From Robertkochia solimangrovi (GTDB lineage: Bacteria; Bacteroidota; Bacteroidia; Flavobacteriales; Flavobacteriaceae), in the NCBI RefSeq assembly GCF_007279655.1, contig NZ_QKWN01000002.1, forward strand, positions 186,001 to 250,000: a stretch of DNA of 64,000 nucleotides. Reading direction: 5' to 3'. Each line of letters opens with the position of its first letter. Position 1 is the stretch's first letter. A program made the translations under genes and the position numbers. Below the pieces are notes generated by a model. That model had not been told where the DNA came from, did not search any database, and saw nothing but the letters and a program-made list of their open reading frames with translations. Below, in pieces: positions 1 through 9,649 of the stretch.

Positions 1-1395
1 GATAAACTTATACCTGAAAAGACAGATCATTATTCGGCCTTATTGTTGAATGAATTCAACTATAATTATCCGTTGTTTAAGACAGTTGATTATATGACTG
101 ATAATGTAACCGAGGATCCGGCAGGGTTGGATTCGAGAAAATTAAGTAATAAGACTACGTATACCTGGCAGCGTGAGATCGAGATCGATGAAAATGGTAA
201 AAATATCAGCTCGATAAATAATTCCTGGGAATATATGTATGAAGATATTGCCGTTGCTAATTATGTGATAGAGCTGGTGGATGATGCTCTGGGAGAAGAG
301 CAGGATAATAATTATGTAAAAGGTGAAGCATATTTTATTCGGGCCTTTTCCTATTTTAATCTACTTAATCTTTATGGTCAACCTTATGACGTAACTACTG
401 CTAATGTTGATCTGGGGGTTCCATTAAGAGAGGATATAGGAGTTGAAATTACCTATAATCGCAATACTGTTGCAGAATGTTATGCCGCGATCGAAAGTGA
501 CCTTTTAGCAGCTATTGAATTAATAGACAACAGTTCAGGTCCGCTAAGTGTGTGGCACCCAGACCTCGAAACATGTTACTTGTTGATGTCAAGAGTTAAA
601 CTGTATCAGGAACAATGGGATGAAGTGATCACCTATGCAGATATGGTTATCAATAAGGCTCCGCTTTCGCGTATTTCTGAGAGCACTCCTTTTGTTACTG
701 AAGATAATCCTGAAATCCTGTTTTCGTTCTATGCTACGAGTCCGGCTTTCAATCTTATTAATTATGGTACAACACTTACAGAGGCATCCTATCGCGTAGA
801 TAATAAACTCATAGCATTATATGACGCTAAAGATCGCAGAAAAGATGCCTTCTTTTTAGGGATCGATGACGGTACCGGGAAAAAGTATTATCGAACCAAA
901 AAATACGAGCGTGATCTGTATACATCTCTGGGATTTGCAAATTTCAGAGTTGGAGAAGCGTATCTGAATCGGGCTGAGGCATATGTGCAAAAAGGTGATG
1001 TTACCAATGGAATCAATGACATTAAGTCTTTGCATTCTTATCGGTTATCCGATACTTCATCTCAGACATACCCAACATCGCAGGAAGATGCTTTGGCGTT
1101 TGTCTTAGAAGAAAGAAGAAGGGAATTGTGTTTTGAAGATCATCATCGTTGGTTTGATTTAAGAAGGATGAAGAATCGTCCGGAGATCAAACATGTATAT
1201 ACGCTGGTGGAAGAGAACGGTACTAAATTAGGAACCGAAACCTATACCTTATTCCCGGATGATCTTAATTATACGTTACCTATTCCTATTAAGGAAAGAC
1301 AAAACAATCCTTTGATCAGGAACAATGAAAGATATGAAAAGATTCCTGAAGTGAATGAGGAGATCATTCTGGATAAATCAAGTTCAACCAATTAA
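1..1395 (+). CDS. RagB/SusD family nutrient-uptake outer membrane lipoprotein (5' truncated by window edge)
   Basis: The reading frame is open from base 1, so the true start and the lipoprotein signal lie before the window. The first in-window start-like codon (TTG at 43) is internal. The opening residues DKLIPEKTDHYSALL resemble the post-signal segment of SusD proteins. The C-terminal part carries the typical signature RRRELCFEDHHRWFDLRR followed by a basic stretch and the PIP-type ending (YTLPIPIKERQNNP). SusD proteins cap the SusC TonB-dependent channel at the cell surface and bind the substrate; the SusC partner is probably just upstream. Downstream lie two lipoproteins and an M16 peptidase on the same strand with short gaps, suggesting one operon for peptide rather than glycan uptake. 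That substrate is an inference from the neighbouring peptidases. Confidence 0.92.
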   Translation, partial: DKLIPEKTDHYSALLLNEFNYNYPLFKTVDYMTDNVTEDPAGLDSRKLSNKTTYTWQREIEIDENGKNISSINNSWEYMYEDIAVANYVIELVDDALGEEQDNNYVKGEAYFIRAFSYFNLLNLYGQPYDVTTANVDLGVPLREDIGVEITYNRNTVAECYAAIESDLLAAIELIDNSSGPLSVWHPDLETCYLLMSRVKLYQEQWDEVITYADMVINKAPLSRISESTPFVTEDNPEILFSFYATSPAFNLINYGTTLTEASYRVDNKLIALYDAKDRRKDAFFLGIDDGTGKKYYRTKKYERDLYTSLGFANFRVGEAYLNRAEAYVQKGDVTNGINDIKSLHSYRLSDTSSQTYPTSQEDALAFVLEERRRELCFEDHHRWFDLRRMKNRPEIKHVYTLVEENGTKLGTETYTLFPDDLNYTLPIPIKERQNNPLIRNNERYEKIPEVNEEIILDKSSSTN

Positions 1396-1402
1396 CCAAA
1401 AA

Positions 1403-2512
1403 ATGACCATGAAAAATATACTTTTTAAAGTACTGGGTCTGATGTTCGTATTGCTGGTTTCCTGTGAAAAGGAAGACTTTCTGGAACCTTCGAATGCTGA
1501 TACGGATCGTGTGGCCGGTCAGATAGATCTTTCTATACCCGAAATAAAGAAATGGTATAATGAATTTAATATGGGTGTATTATACGAATACCATGATACA
1601 CTTGATTTCGCTTATGCGGCGAGCACCGATGATGCCTCCAGAATCTGGGAAACCGTAGAGATTCCCATGATGCGTACCATTTTTGAAGATACGCTGGGAA
1701 ATATGATTCCCGGAAATGAAACCCTGTATGAGGATTATCTGCTGGAAGCGGTTAAATTCTACGATACTACACTTTTTAAATATTTTGACCCGAATGGGAA
1801 GATAGCAGAATATATGCCTTATAAGGTATTGATCAGTGAATCGATCTTCAGTCCATCCTATGTTCCCGGTGGTGCCGGAACTATTCTTACTGAAAGTGAG
1901 GAACGCTATAGTTCTACTTCAAAGAATGGATTACGTGTGGTTTATAATCCACATTCGATCGTTATGACTTTCAATAAAGACAATGTGGAAGGAGATATCG
2001 AAGGCTATACCAAAGATAACTTCTATATTTTTCTGAATCGAATCATCAGTATGCATGAGCTTTATAATGAAATTCCAGCTACTTTCTTTTCAGGAAAGGC
2101 TACCTATTACGGACAGGATATGGAGATCATTTATCGGGAAGAGATGGATATCGAAGAAGAGAAGAATGTTTATGTCTTTGAAAAAGATTGGTTCTATGAA
2201 AAAGGATTTGTGGATGCACAGTATTTCTATGGATCCGGACTGAGAAATTTTTACCAATTCTATGATGAGGACGGTAACAGACTTCCATCCTATATCAAGC
2301 ATGAGAAAGCCTTGGTTCCAGGATATGAATTCGTATCCGACAAGTTTATGGATGTGAGAAGTTATTTGAATGAAATGATGTTCAGAGATGCTGATGAGCT
2401 TCTGGAATTCCCGGAAAATATTCAGGAGAACATGAAAATTCTGATCGATTATTTCGAAGGAATGGGGGTAAGCATCCTGGAGATGAATCCTGATTTGGAA
2501 GTACTTAACTAG
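1403..2512 (+). CDS. Lipoprotein resembling SusCD-associated zinc metallohydrolase, HExxH degenerate
   Basis: A lipoprotein signal is visible (KNILFKVLGLMFVLLVSC, Cys at about residue 20 from this start). I chose ATG 1403 because upstream in-frame codons lack a signal-like n-region; ATG 1409 is equally possible. The gene begins 7 bases after the susD stop. Position in the operon, length (about 370 residues) and the ending (aromatic/acidic segment, then ILIDYFEGMGVSILEMN) recall the family of substrate-import-associated zinc metallohydrolase lipoproteins that follow SusD. In that family a HExxH helix is expected mid-protein. Here the matching helix reads MHELYNEIP at residues 217-225, so the third zinc ligand His would be Asn. 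It may be a non-catalytic, substrate-binding derivative. The family assignment is by eye and tentative. Confidence 0.6.
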   Translation: MTMKNILFKVLGLMFVLLVSCEKEDFLEPSNADTDRVAGQIDLSIPEIKKWYNEFNMGVLYEYHDTLDFAYAASTDDASRIWETVEIPMMRTIFEDTLGNMIPGNETLYEDYLLEAVKFYDTTLFKYFDPNGKIAEYMPYKVLISESIFSPSYVPGGAGTILTESEERYSSTSKNGLRVVYNPHSIVMTFNKDNVEGDIEGYTKDNFYIFLNRIISMHELYNEIPATFFSGKATYYGQDMEIIYREEMDIEEEKNVYVFEKDWFYEKGFVDAQYFYGSGLRNFYQFYDEDGNRLPSYIKHEKALVPGYEFVSDKFMDVRSYLNEMMFRDADELLEFPENIQENMKILIDYFEGMGVSILEMNPDLEVLN

Positions 2513-2517
2513 ACTAA

Positions 2518-4023
2518 ATGAAACTCAAATACATGAAAAATAATATATTATATCAAATGGTGGTTCTGGTCATAGGTTTAGTAACCTTTCAGGCCTGCCA
2601 AAATGATCCTGCATTCCCGGATCCGAATTTCGAGATTACTGATCAGCGAGTGGAAGTACGTCGGGACACAGCAGATTCCTATACCATCTCTATGGAGATG
2701 GATGTACCTAATAAAGTTCAGAATATTTCGATCCTGGATGGAATGGATTATTCTGTTATTGAAAATATCACATCCTATAACCGAGAGACAAAGTTTCAGT
2801 TCAATTATCAAGTGGATCTTACCCCTTTCGAAAAGGATACGGTTTTGAACTATATCGTCAAGGTTCTCGATCAGGATGAACGTAGTTTTAATCAGGGTAT
2901 CCGAATCGATGTTAAGGGATTTTCCTATCCGGAGATAAAATTGGTGGGAGGAACTTCTATTGCTCCTGTAGCACCCGCATATGTGGTTAAAGGTTTAGTG
3001 ACTACCGGATTAAATACTATCAAGACGGTAAAGGTAAGCTTTGATGGAGAAGAGCAATATGCCTATATACCGGAAGCCGAAGCAGATACGCTTCATCAGA
3101 TGTCTTTAAAGCAACTTGTTTTTCTCGGAGAATTACAAGAAGGAATAAATTATGATCTGGACATCTTTATAGAGGATGATAAAGGGCAATCCTCGCTGAC
3201 AACGATTAACGTAAGTAAAGGAAGTGAGATCAAGAAACCAACCCGTATCAATTATTTAAACGCTTCGGATGCATTGATCAAGATCGATCTGGAATATGAT
3301 GCAGAGGAAAAAATAATTGGATTTGATTATATTTGGGAGAATGGGCAAAACTATCGTAATGAGTTTAGTTATAACGACTTGAATATGGTAGATACCCTGA
3401 AGTATTCTAATTATAATTCTTCCGGATTATTATCTTCGATATCCTACCTGTATTTTAACTACTTACCGGGTACTACGCAGCTGGAGAGCATTGAAAGTAA
3501 ATATTATGATTACGATGATGATGGAAATGTTACTGAAGATGATCTGGAAGTAGAAGCTTACAATTTTGAATATGATACAGACGGAAATGTGCTTTCGTTC
3601 TACACAAATTCAAAGGTGAGTAACATCTATTATTCCGATCCTTTTAACTTGGGTGAATCCATCTATGGAGAATACTTTCAGTCAACTTCGTACTTTGGAA
3701 GTAATACACAGCGCAGACAGCATCGCGAAGACTACGACCCTGTATTAATCCCTACCTTCATGGAAGGATTACCTCCATTTGCTGTTCCAACCAGTTCAAT
3801 GCTGGATGTTTATAGTGAGCTTTTCTGGAATAAGTATATGATGACCAGAACCGTTCCATCTGATCCGTCATACAGCTCAACCTACCTGAGAGAGCCTGCC
3901 TTTAGCTATGAAACAGATGATACAGGAAATATTACTGTGATCAACAGAATAAATACGTCTGGAGGGTATAATTACGAAGGAAAAACCTCAACGTATAATT
4001 TCTTTTATAATGCAGAACAATAA
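2518..4023 (+). CDS. Surface lipoprotein of SusCD-type operon, function unknown
   Basis: The N-terminus has a hydrophobic stretch ending in FQAC, a lipobox-type end, so the protein should be lipid-anchored. ATG 2518 and ATG 2533 both fit as start. Residues about 30-240 look like two beta-sandwich domains of the SusE/PKD type (alternating strands, DKGQSSLTTINV edge). Residues about 245-500 hold repeated YDYDDDGNV/YDTDGNV motifs like those in RHS/YD-repeat proteins. It starts 5 bases after the preceding stop and ends 15 bases before the M16 gene, so it belongs to the same transcription unit. In SusCD operons of this layout the gene at this place often encodes a surface substrate-binding lipoprotein, which is the likely role here. 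No catalytic motif was seen. Confidence 0.6.
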   Translation: MKLKYMKNNILYQMVVLVIGLVTFQACQNDPAFPDPNFEITDQRVEVRRDTADSYTISMEMDVPNKVQNISILDGMDYSVIENITSYNRETKFQFNYQVDLTPFEKDTVLNYIVKVLDQDERSFNQGIRIDVKGFSYPEIKLVGGTSIAPVAPAYVVKGLVTTGLNTIKTVKVSFDGEEQYAYIPEAEADTLHQMSLKQLVFLGELQEGINYDLDIFIEDDKGQSSLTTINVSKGSEIKKPTRINYLNASDALIKIDLEYDAEEKIIGFDYIWENGQNYRNEFSYNDLNMVDTLKYSNYNSSGLLSSISYLYFNYLPGTTQLESIESKYYDYDDDGNVTEDDLEVEAYNFEYDTDGNVLSFYTNSKVSNIYYSDPFNLGESIYGEYFQSTSYFGSNTQRRQHREDYDPVLIPTFMEGLPPFAVPTSSMLDVYSELFWNKYMMTRTVPSDPSYSSTYLREPAFSYETDDTGNITVINRINTSGGYNYEGKTSTYNFFYNAEQ

Positions 4024-4038
4024 TTAAGAGCTATATCT

Positions 4039-6804
4039 ATGATGAAAAAAATTGGAATGATAATTTTATTGTGCGCAGGTATAATTTCTATTCAAGAAAG
4101 CAGGGCACAAAAGTTAAATATTCCAGATGAAGTTGTAGCCGTTGAATTAAAAAATGGATTTTCATATTACCTGGTTCCTTCAGAGGAGCCAGGTAAAATT
4201 TTTTTTAAGCTGGTCGCTAAAGCGGGTTCACTTACCGAAACCTCTGATAATTGGGGTTATACCCACTTTCTGGAACATATGGCCTTTAAAGGGAGTAAGA
4301 ACTTTCCAGGCGACTCCTGTATCTATGAACTGGATCAGATGGGCTTGAGGATCGGTGGTGAATACAATGCTTTTGTGAACGATACCAAAACCCAGTTTGA
4401 ACTTACCATTCCGGAACATAATGACGAAATGCTCCGTAAATCGCTTATGCTGATGAAGGATTGGGTGAGGGATCTTGAATTTGATTCAACTGCTTTAGAA
4501 ATCGAAAAGAAAGTGGTGATCGAGGAGATCAAAAAAAGGAATAATAAAGGTCCCTTATATCTTAAAGGAACCTACCTCGAATCGAATAATGGTTTGGGAA
4601 CCATTGATGAAATCAATGCTGTTTCAAGACTTAAACTCATCGACCATTACAGAAAGCATTATGATGTCGAACAGATGGCACTGGTGGTCGTAGGTGATGT
4701 TCAAAAAGAAATATTGCATGAATTCATGAAGGAATCCTTTGGTAAATTACCTAAGGCAAAACAAAAAGACCTTCGTATCTATCCGGATTTCACTCGTGAA
4801 TCTATTATTGCTAACGACTATGAAGATGAACAAAAAAGAGGGAATACAACCTTAATTTTAGCCTTCAAATCACCTTCAAATGCTATAGATTCCTACCAGG
4901 ATTTTAAAAATAGCCTCATCGATCAGATGGTTTGTTCAATACTTGAATATCGGTTGAGAAACAGAAAAAAAGCATTGAAAGATGCAACGGTTTCTATGGG
5001 ACAAATAATTCCCGGAACCGATATGTATAATTTCAGATTACTGGGTTCAACCAAATTGTTGTTTAAAGATCGCCTTGAAACATTCAATGAGGTAATTGGT
5101 CAAATTCTTCAATATGGATTTCTAGCAGAAGAAAAGGATTATTTTTCCAAATTGATCCTTGAACGTTACGAACGTCTGGCAACGGAAAAGGTAAATACCG
5201 GAAGTGTAATTCATTATTTTCTAAGCGGAGATGTTCCTGTTACATCGAGTACCAAAAATCATATGGCTGAGAGAGTAGTTTCTGAATTGAAACTGCAGGA
5301 TCTTAGGAAACGTTTAGAGGATATGCTCAAATTACATTATTCAGTAATTTTTGATAAAAACACCGCATCCTTTTCCCCTGAATTTGATAAGGAGTTGATC
5401 CGTTCTAAATTGACAATTTTCGATACGTCTGGAAATATACCTTTTAAGTATGTAAAGCCGTCAGAGACTAACCGATTTAAGATGAACAGGGTAGTGGATT
5501 CAGTCTCCCTGGATGGTGATTTTTCGCGTGAGGGACGAATCATCAATTATCGAAAGATCGATAGTTACTTGCATGAGATTGATCTTGATAACGGATACAA
5601 GGTTTTGGTGAACAAGAACGGTAAAGAAAAGGCCTTTCTCAAATTAAGGGTGAATTATGGGCTCAATACAGTAGCAGAGCAAGATCGGGCTCTTTATGAA
5701 AATGTACAACGTTTCCTTAGTGATGGCATTGGTAATTATGACAGTAAAGAGTTGTATAAATTACAAAGGAATATGAATGTTCACGACAATACAGATATCG
5801 GTGATTTTGATTATGAATATGAGGCTACAGGTCCTTCGTCCGGGGTTGAAAATGTATTGAAAAACTTTAATTTATTCATTACAAAACCTCGTAGGAATGC
5901 AGCTGAAGTAATAATGGCTGATTATAATACCTTTAAAGGCAGATCGCATGCGGAAGATTATGATCAGGAACGCGAAATTTACAGAAAACGCATTGCCGGA
6001 TCATATTTGTCAAAACCCGAAGATTCCCTGGTTTCTATTGAAGCTATTCAAAGAATTTTAGAGCATGAAGAGAAGATCAGTGGTATTACTGATGGATCGG
6101 TAATCTATATCAGTGGCGATCTTCCGGAGGATATAGATGCACTTATTGCCCGCTATATAGGCGGAATTCCACGGCGCAAAGCTCCGGTATTACAAACTGA
6201 GAAGCATTTGAATGAATCTTTTGAACCGGCAGTTCGGGAATTTGAAGGAAAACAAGATCTGGCATTGATCGATTTTATGTTCCGATATCGTCCGCAAAGA
6301 AAATTGACCATGAAAGATCAGCTACTAATGGAAGGATTGGCTCAATATGGACGGTTTAAACTTTTTGAAATTCTCAGAAGGAAATATGGACTTATCTATG
6401 CTATGGGAACCAGTGCTTTTAGCGGAAATACCCCGGAACCTGCCGGGGGTGTTAGTATTCGCTATATGATCGAACCGTTGAATATACCTCGTTCTGTTGA
6501 AATCATGAAGAAGGAGGTATTTGAACCTATGAGCCTGGGCATGCTTAAGGATTCAGAGATGGAAGCCTTTAAGGCCATGATCGGGAGTCCTTACCTGATC
6601 TATTTCTATGATGAAGATCGCTTGAGTGAACCCTATTTAAAATGGATTCAGGATTATGGACACGCCTGGTCGTATGATGAGATTCAGGCTATGATAGAAA
6701 ACCTGACTTCGGAAGAAATAAGGCAGGTCATGAAAAAGGTTATCGATCCCGAAGATCCTTTTCTGATCATTCGAAGACCCGATAAAAAGGAAAATTTAAA
6801 TTAG
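4039..6804 (+). CDS. M16 family (insulinase/pitrilysin) zinc metallopeptidase, secreted
   Basis: Signal peptide MMKKIGMIILLCAGIISIQESRAQ. The inverted zinc motif HxxEH is intact as H76-F-L-E79-H80, with the distal acidic ligand probably E162 or E163 in VVIEEIKKR. At 921 residues it has the two-half architecture usual for bacterial two-domain M16 enzymes; the second half (from about residue 500) lacks an HxxEH and should be the inactive half. M16 enzymes cut short peptides inside a closed chamber. The lack of membrane segments and the Gln cleavage site suggest a periplasmic location. It is the last gene before a strong terminator and probably digests peptides brought in by the upstream SusCD pair. 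A second, divergent M16 gene lies about 3 kb downstream. Confidence 0.9.
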   Translation: MMKKIGMIILLCAGIISIQESRAQKLNIPDEVVAVELKNGFSYYLVPSEEPGKIFFKLVAKAGSLTETSDNWGYTHFLEHMAFKGSKNFPGDSCIYELDQMGLRIGGEYNAFVNDTKTQFELTIPEHNDEMLRKSLMLMKDWVRDLEFDSTALEIEKKVVIEEIKKRNNKGPLYLKGTYLESNNGLGTIDEINAVSRLKLIDHYRKHYDVEQMALVVVGDVQKEILHEFMKESFGKLPKAKQKDLRIYPDFTRESIIANDYEDEQKRGNTTLILAFKSPSNAIDSYQDFKNSLIDQMVCSILEYRLRNRKKALKDATVSMGQIIPGTDMYNFRLLGSTKLLFKDRLETFNEVIGQILQYGFLAEEKDYFSKLILERYERLATEKVNTGSVIHYFLSGDVPVTSSTKNHMAERVVSELKLQDLRKRLEDMLKLHYSVIFDKNTASFSPEFDKELIRSKLTIFDTSGNIPFKYVKPSETNRFKMNRVVDSVSLDGDFSREGRIINYRKIDSYLHEIDLDNGYKVLVNKNGKEKAFLKLRVNYGLNTVAEQDRALYENVQRFLSDGIGNYDSKELYKLQRNMNVHDNTDIGDFDYEYEATGPSSGVENVLKNFNLFITKPRRNAAEVIMADYNTFKGRSHAEDYDQEREIYRKRIAGSYLSKPEDSLVSIEAIQRILEHEEKISGITDGSVIYISGDLPEDIDALIARYIGGIPRRKAPVLQTEKHLNESFEPAVREFEGKQDLALIDFMFRYRPQRKLTMKDQLLMEGLAQYGRFKLFEILRRKYGLIYAMGTSAFSGNTPEPAGGVSIRYMIEPLNIPRSVEIMKKEVFEPMSLGMLKDSEMEAFKAMIGSPYLIYFYDEDRLSEPYLKWIQDYGHAWSYDEIQAMIENLTSEEIRQVMKKVIDPEDPFLIIRRPDKKENLN

Positions 6805-6810
6805 TAATAA

Positions 6811-6841
6811 AGGTGTTAATTATTTTAACACCTTTTTTTTT
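6811..6841 (+). terminator. Rho-independent terminator after the susD-M16 operon
   Basis: A 9-bp perfect stem (AGGTGTTAA / TTAACACCT) with a 5-nt loop is followed directly by about nine T residues. It sits 7 bases after the M16 stop and ends the first operon of the window. Confidence 0.9.
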
Positions 6842-6941
6842 AGGGTTATGTCACTCTCTTCAACATTCTGAACGTCCTTATAACAGATTGATAAACCTAA
6901 TAGCTATTGGTTTATAATTTATTAACTCGAAAACTTAAATA

Positions 6942-8285
6942 ATGAATAAACGATTGATCATTCTACTATTCTTGTCCTTGTTAGGTCAGGTTTGGAATTC
7001 AAAGGCTCAGGGTATCGAATTCGAACATATATCTCTGGAAGATGCTTTGCAAATGGCTGCTAAGGAAGAAAAGTTGGTTTTCATCGACTTTTATACAGAA
7101 TGGTGTGCACCCTGCAAGGTGATGACTAAAAATATCTTTCCTCTGGAGAGCGTTGGAAACTATTTCAATAAGAATTTCATAAGTATTAAACTGGATGCAG
7201 AAAAGGAGGGTAAAGGAGCTGCCGGAAAATATAATATTTCAGCCTACCCAACTTTTTTATTCCTGAATCCCAAAGGTGATGTGGTTTATCTCGATACAGG
7301 TTCTAAACCAGAAAGCGACTTTATTGAATTAGGTGAGAAGGTAATCGCTTCGCTACATGATAAATATAGTCTTGAAAAACTTAATTCAATGTATGCAGAG
7401 AAATCAGAGGATGAATCATTCCTGAAGATCTATATCAAAAAACTTAAGGAATATGGTCAGTCGCCCACCGAAGCGATAGAGCAGTGGTTAAAATATCAGA
7501 CGGAATTCCCCAATGATCATGTGAGAATGATGGAATTTTATCTTGAAAATATCACGTATATGGAAGTAGGAGGAATGGCAGCGAAAATTTTTGCAAACAA
7601 TCGTGCGGAGTATATGGATATCGCAACCCGAATGGAAGCACAGCGTATTGAAAAATTCAAACTTCATATGCTTGCGAATACCAGAGAGAATGCGATCAGG
7701 AATAATGATGTGTCAAAAATGAAATTATTTCTTGATGCGTATAAAGCGTTACCCATAGCAATGAAAACAAGCGGAAGAGAACCTTTCTATGAAATGGAAT
7801 ATTATCAAATGAAGAAAGATTCAAAAACATATTCCGCATTGGCCGAAACGTTTATGGAGTCCAGAATGAATGCAAAATCAATAGCCGAAATAAAGAAAGA
7901 AGATCTGGAGACCTATGAGAAAAAACGAAGTGCCTATGAAGGTATGCCCAGTTATTATAGTGCCGGGATTCTGACCAAATTGAAGCAAGGTGTTCAGGCA
8001 ACCGAAATGATCGAAAATATAGCTAAAGTGGGCTCGGGTTATCTTGTTTTAAATGAAGGGCGAAAGGAGTTCAGGACTTTGGATAAATGGATCGAATATG
8101 GATATGAGTTAATTCCAGATTCGTATATACTGGATAATCTTAAGGCGAAACTTTTAATGAAACAAGGGAAGACGGAAAAGGCAATTGCCCTTAAAGAAAA
8201 AGCATTAGAGAATTGGCCGGACAGCGATAAAAAGAAAGTAAGTATTGCGTACGAATTGAAAACCATGAAAAACCAAACGATATAA
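6942..8285 (+). CDS. Secreted thioredoxin-fold protein with helical C-terminal extension (copy 1)
   Basis: A signal peptide (about 22 residues, ending SKAQ) precedes a thioredoxin-like domain at residues 25-140. The redox motif is W54-C55-A-P-C58-K, and the cis-Pro segment SAYPTFLFL is present, so the site looks functional. Residues 150-447 are mainly helical with a TPR-like tail (ILDNLKAKLLMKQGKTEKAIALKEKA). The protein should act in the periplasm on disulfides, or as a redox-linked chaperone. It is followed 4 bases later by a paralogue of the same length and layout, and both lie between two M16 peptidase genes, so a role in unfolding or reducing imported disulfide-containing peptides is plausible (inference). 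Confidence 0.8.
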   Translation: MNKRLIILLFLSLLGQVWNSKAQGIEFEHISLEDALQMAAKEEKLVFIDFYTEWCAPCKVMTKNIFPLESVGNYFNKNFISIKLDAEKEGKGAAGKYNISAYPTFLFLNPKGDVVYLDTGSKPESDFIELGEKVIASLHDKYSLEKLNSMYAEKSEDESFLKIYIKKLKEYGQSPTEAIEQWLKYQTEFPNDHVRMMEFYLENITYMEVGGMAAKIFANNRAEYMDIATRMEAQRIEKFKLHMLANTRENAIRNNDVSKMKLFLDAYKALPIAMKTSGREPFYEMEYYQMKKDSKTYSALAETFMESRMNAKSIAEIKKEDLETYEKKRSAYEGMPSYYSAGILTKLKQGVQATEMIENIAKVGSGYLVLNEGRKEFRTLDKWIEYGYELIPDSYILDNLKAKLLMKQGKTEKAIALKEKALENWPDSDKKKVSIAYELKTMKNQTI

Positions 8286-8289
8286 ATAG

Positions 8290-9621
8290 ATGAAAATGTT
8301 TAAAAATATAGTACTGGTAATTATTCTCGCATTTCCTGTGTCAATCATAGCTCAGGGTATTCATTTTGAAGACCTCAGTCTTGAAGAAGCTTTGAAAAAG
8401 GCAAAAATGGAAGACAAGACAGTATTCATCGATGGTTATGCTACCTGGTGTGGCCCTTGTAAATTGATGGAAAAAACTGTGTTTAAGGAGCAGGAGGTAG
8501 GGGATTATTTCAGGGAACATTTTATCGCCCTGAAAGTTGATGTGGAAAGAGGAGAAGGCCCTCAGATCAAATCAAAGTATGGAATTACGGGTCTTCCGGG
8601 GTATGTGTTCATCGATGGAAATGATGAAGTGGTGTATCGTTTTGCTGAGTCGATGTCAACAGAAGAATTTCTTGACGAGTGCAAGAAGGCTCATGGTTTT
8701 GCAAGTTCTCCAAATAGTTTGGGAAGAATGGCGGAAAAGTATGAGTCAGAAAAGGATAATGAATCCTTTCTAAAGAACTATTTAAAGGTGTTGAAGGATG
8801 CCAATGCAACGGATTATTACGATATACTAGAACATTTTCTGGCTATTCAAACATCGATTCCTGAGGAGAGCAAAGAAATGGTAATGTTATTGGCAGATCA
8901 TTATCAGCTACTCATTTTCGGGGGTAAGGCTGAAAAGATCATTAATGACAACCTCTATTCGGATGCATGGAACCAATATGTTAGGAAAGATATTCGTGAA
9001 ATTTACCAGAAAATTCCAAAGAGTATGGTGATGGCAACAACAGAATATGCAATTGCCAGGAAAGATTCCACTATTCTTGAATTGACGATGGAAAAGGCTG
9101 CGGAGATAGGGGTTAATGTAGATAAGGCACAACGAAAGCGAAGCTATATTTATTTCTATTTAAAATCAGGACAAGGTGAAAAATATAAAGCGCTGGTTCG
9201 ACCAGACCATGAAGCCTTTGTCAATGGTATCGACGTTGAAGATACAAGATCATTTTACCTGGATTGGCTGAAACGAAAAGCTGAAGGAGATCCGGAAGCC
9301 CTTAGACTCCACCCATACGCTGAACGCTGGAGTACACAGATAGCTCAAATGGTGGAGGATTACTCCAAATTCGTACAAACGGAAAGGGATAAAGCGGACG
9401 TGCAACGCTGGATGAAAGTCGCCTATGATATCATCCCTTATGATCCGATCATAATGAGTACGTATGCGAATGTTTTGTATATGTATGGAGATAAGGATAA
9501 AGCACTTGAAATTAAGGAGGAAGCCTTCGAACTAGCACAGAAGGAGGATCTGAAAAGAGCATCCGGAATCCTTGCCGATCTTGAGATGATGAAGGAAGGT
9601 GATGAGATCACATTGTATTAG
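8290..9621 (+). CDS. Secreted thioredoxin-fold protein with helical C-terminal extension (copy 2)
   Basis: Paralogue of the preceding gene: signal peptide ending IIAQ, a shared segment (GIHFEDLSLEEALKKA against GIEFEHISLEDALQMA), a thioredoxin fold with W53-C54-G-P-C57-K, and a cis-Pro segment TGLPGYVFI. The classical CGPC motif differs from CAPC in copy 1, so the two may differ in redox potential. The rest (about 150-443) is helical and ends in a TPR-like repeat with DKALEIKEEAFELA. The 4-base gap to copy 1 indicates co-transcription. Similarity over the whole length points to tandem duplication followed by divergence. Confidence 0.8.
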   Translation: MKMFKNIVLVIILAFPVSIIAQGIHFEDLSLEEALKKAKMEDKTVFIDGYATWCGPCKLMEKTVFKEQEVGDYFREHFIALKVDVERGEGPQIKSKYGITGLPGYVFIDGNDEVVYRFAESMSTEEFLDECKKAHGFASSPNSLGRMAEKYESEKDNESFLKNYLKVLKDANATDYYDILEHFLAIQTSIPEESKEMVMLLADHYQLLIFGGKAEKIINDNLYSDAWNQYVRKDIREIYQKIPKSMVMATTEYAIARKDSTILELTMEKAAEIGVNVDKAQRKRSYIYFYLKSGQGEKYKALVRPDHEAFVNGIDVEDTRSFYLDWLKRKAEGDPEALRLHPYAERWSTQIAQMVEDYSKFVQTERDKADVQRWMKVAYDIIPYDPIIMSTYANVLYMYGDKDKALEIKEEAFELAQKEDLKRASGILADLEMMKEGDEITLY

Positions 9622-9649
9622 TCTGAATTAAAACATACATACCGTATAT

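Noticed and set aside
1403-2512. Calling the metallohydrolase-like lipoprotein an active zinc protease
   Set aside because: No intact HExxH was found in the frame.
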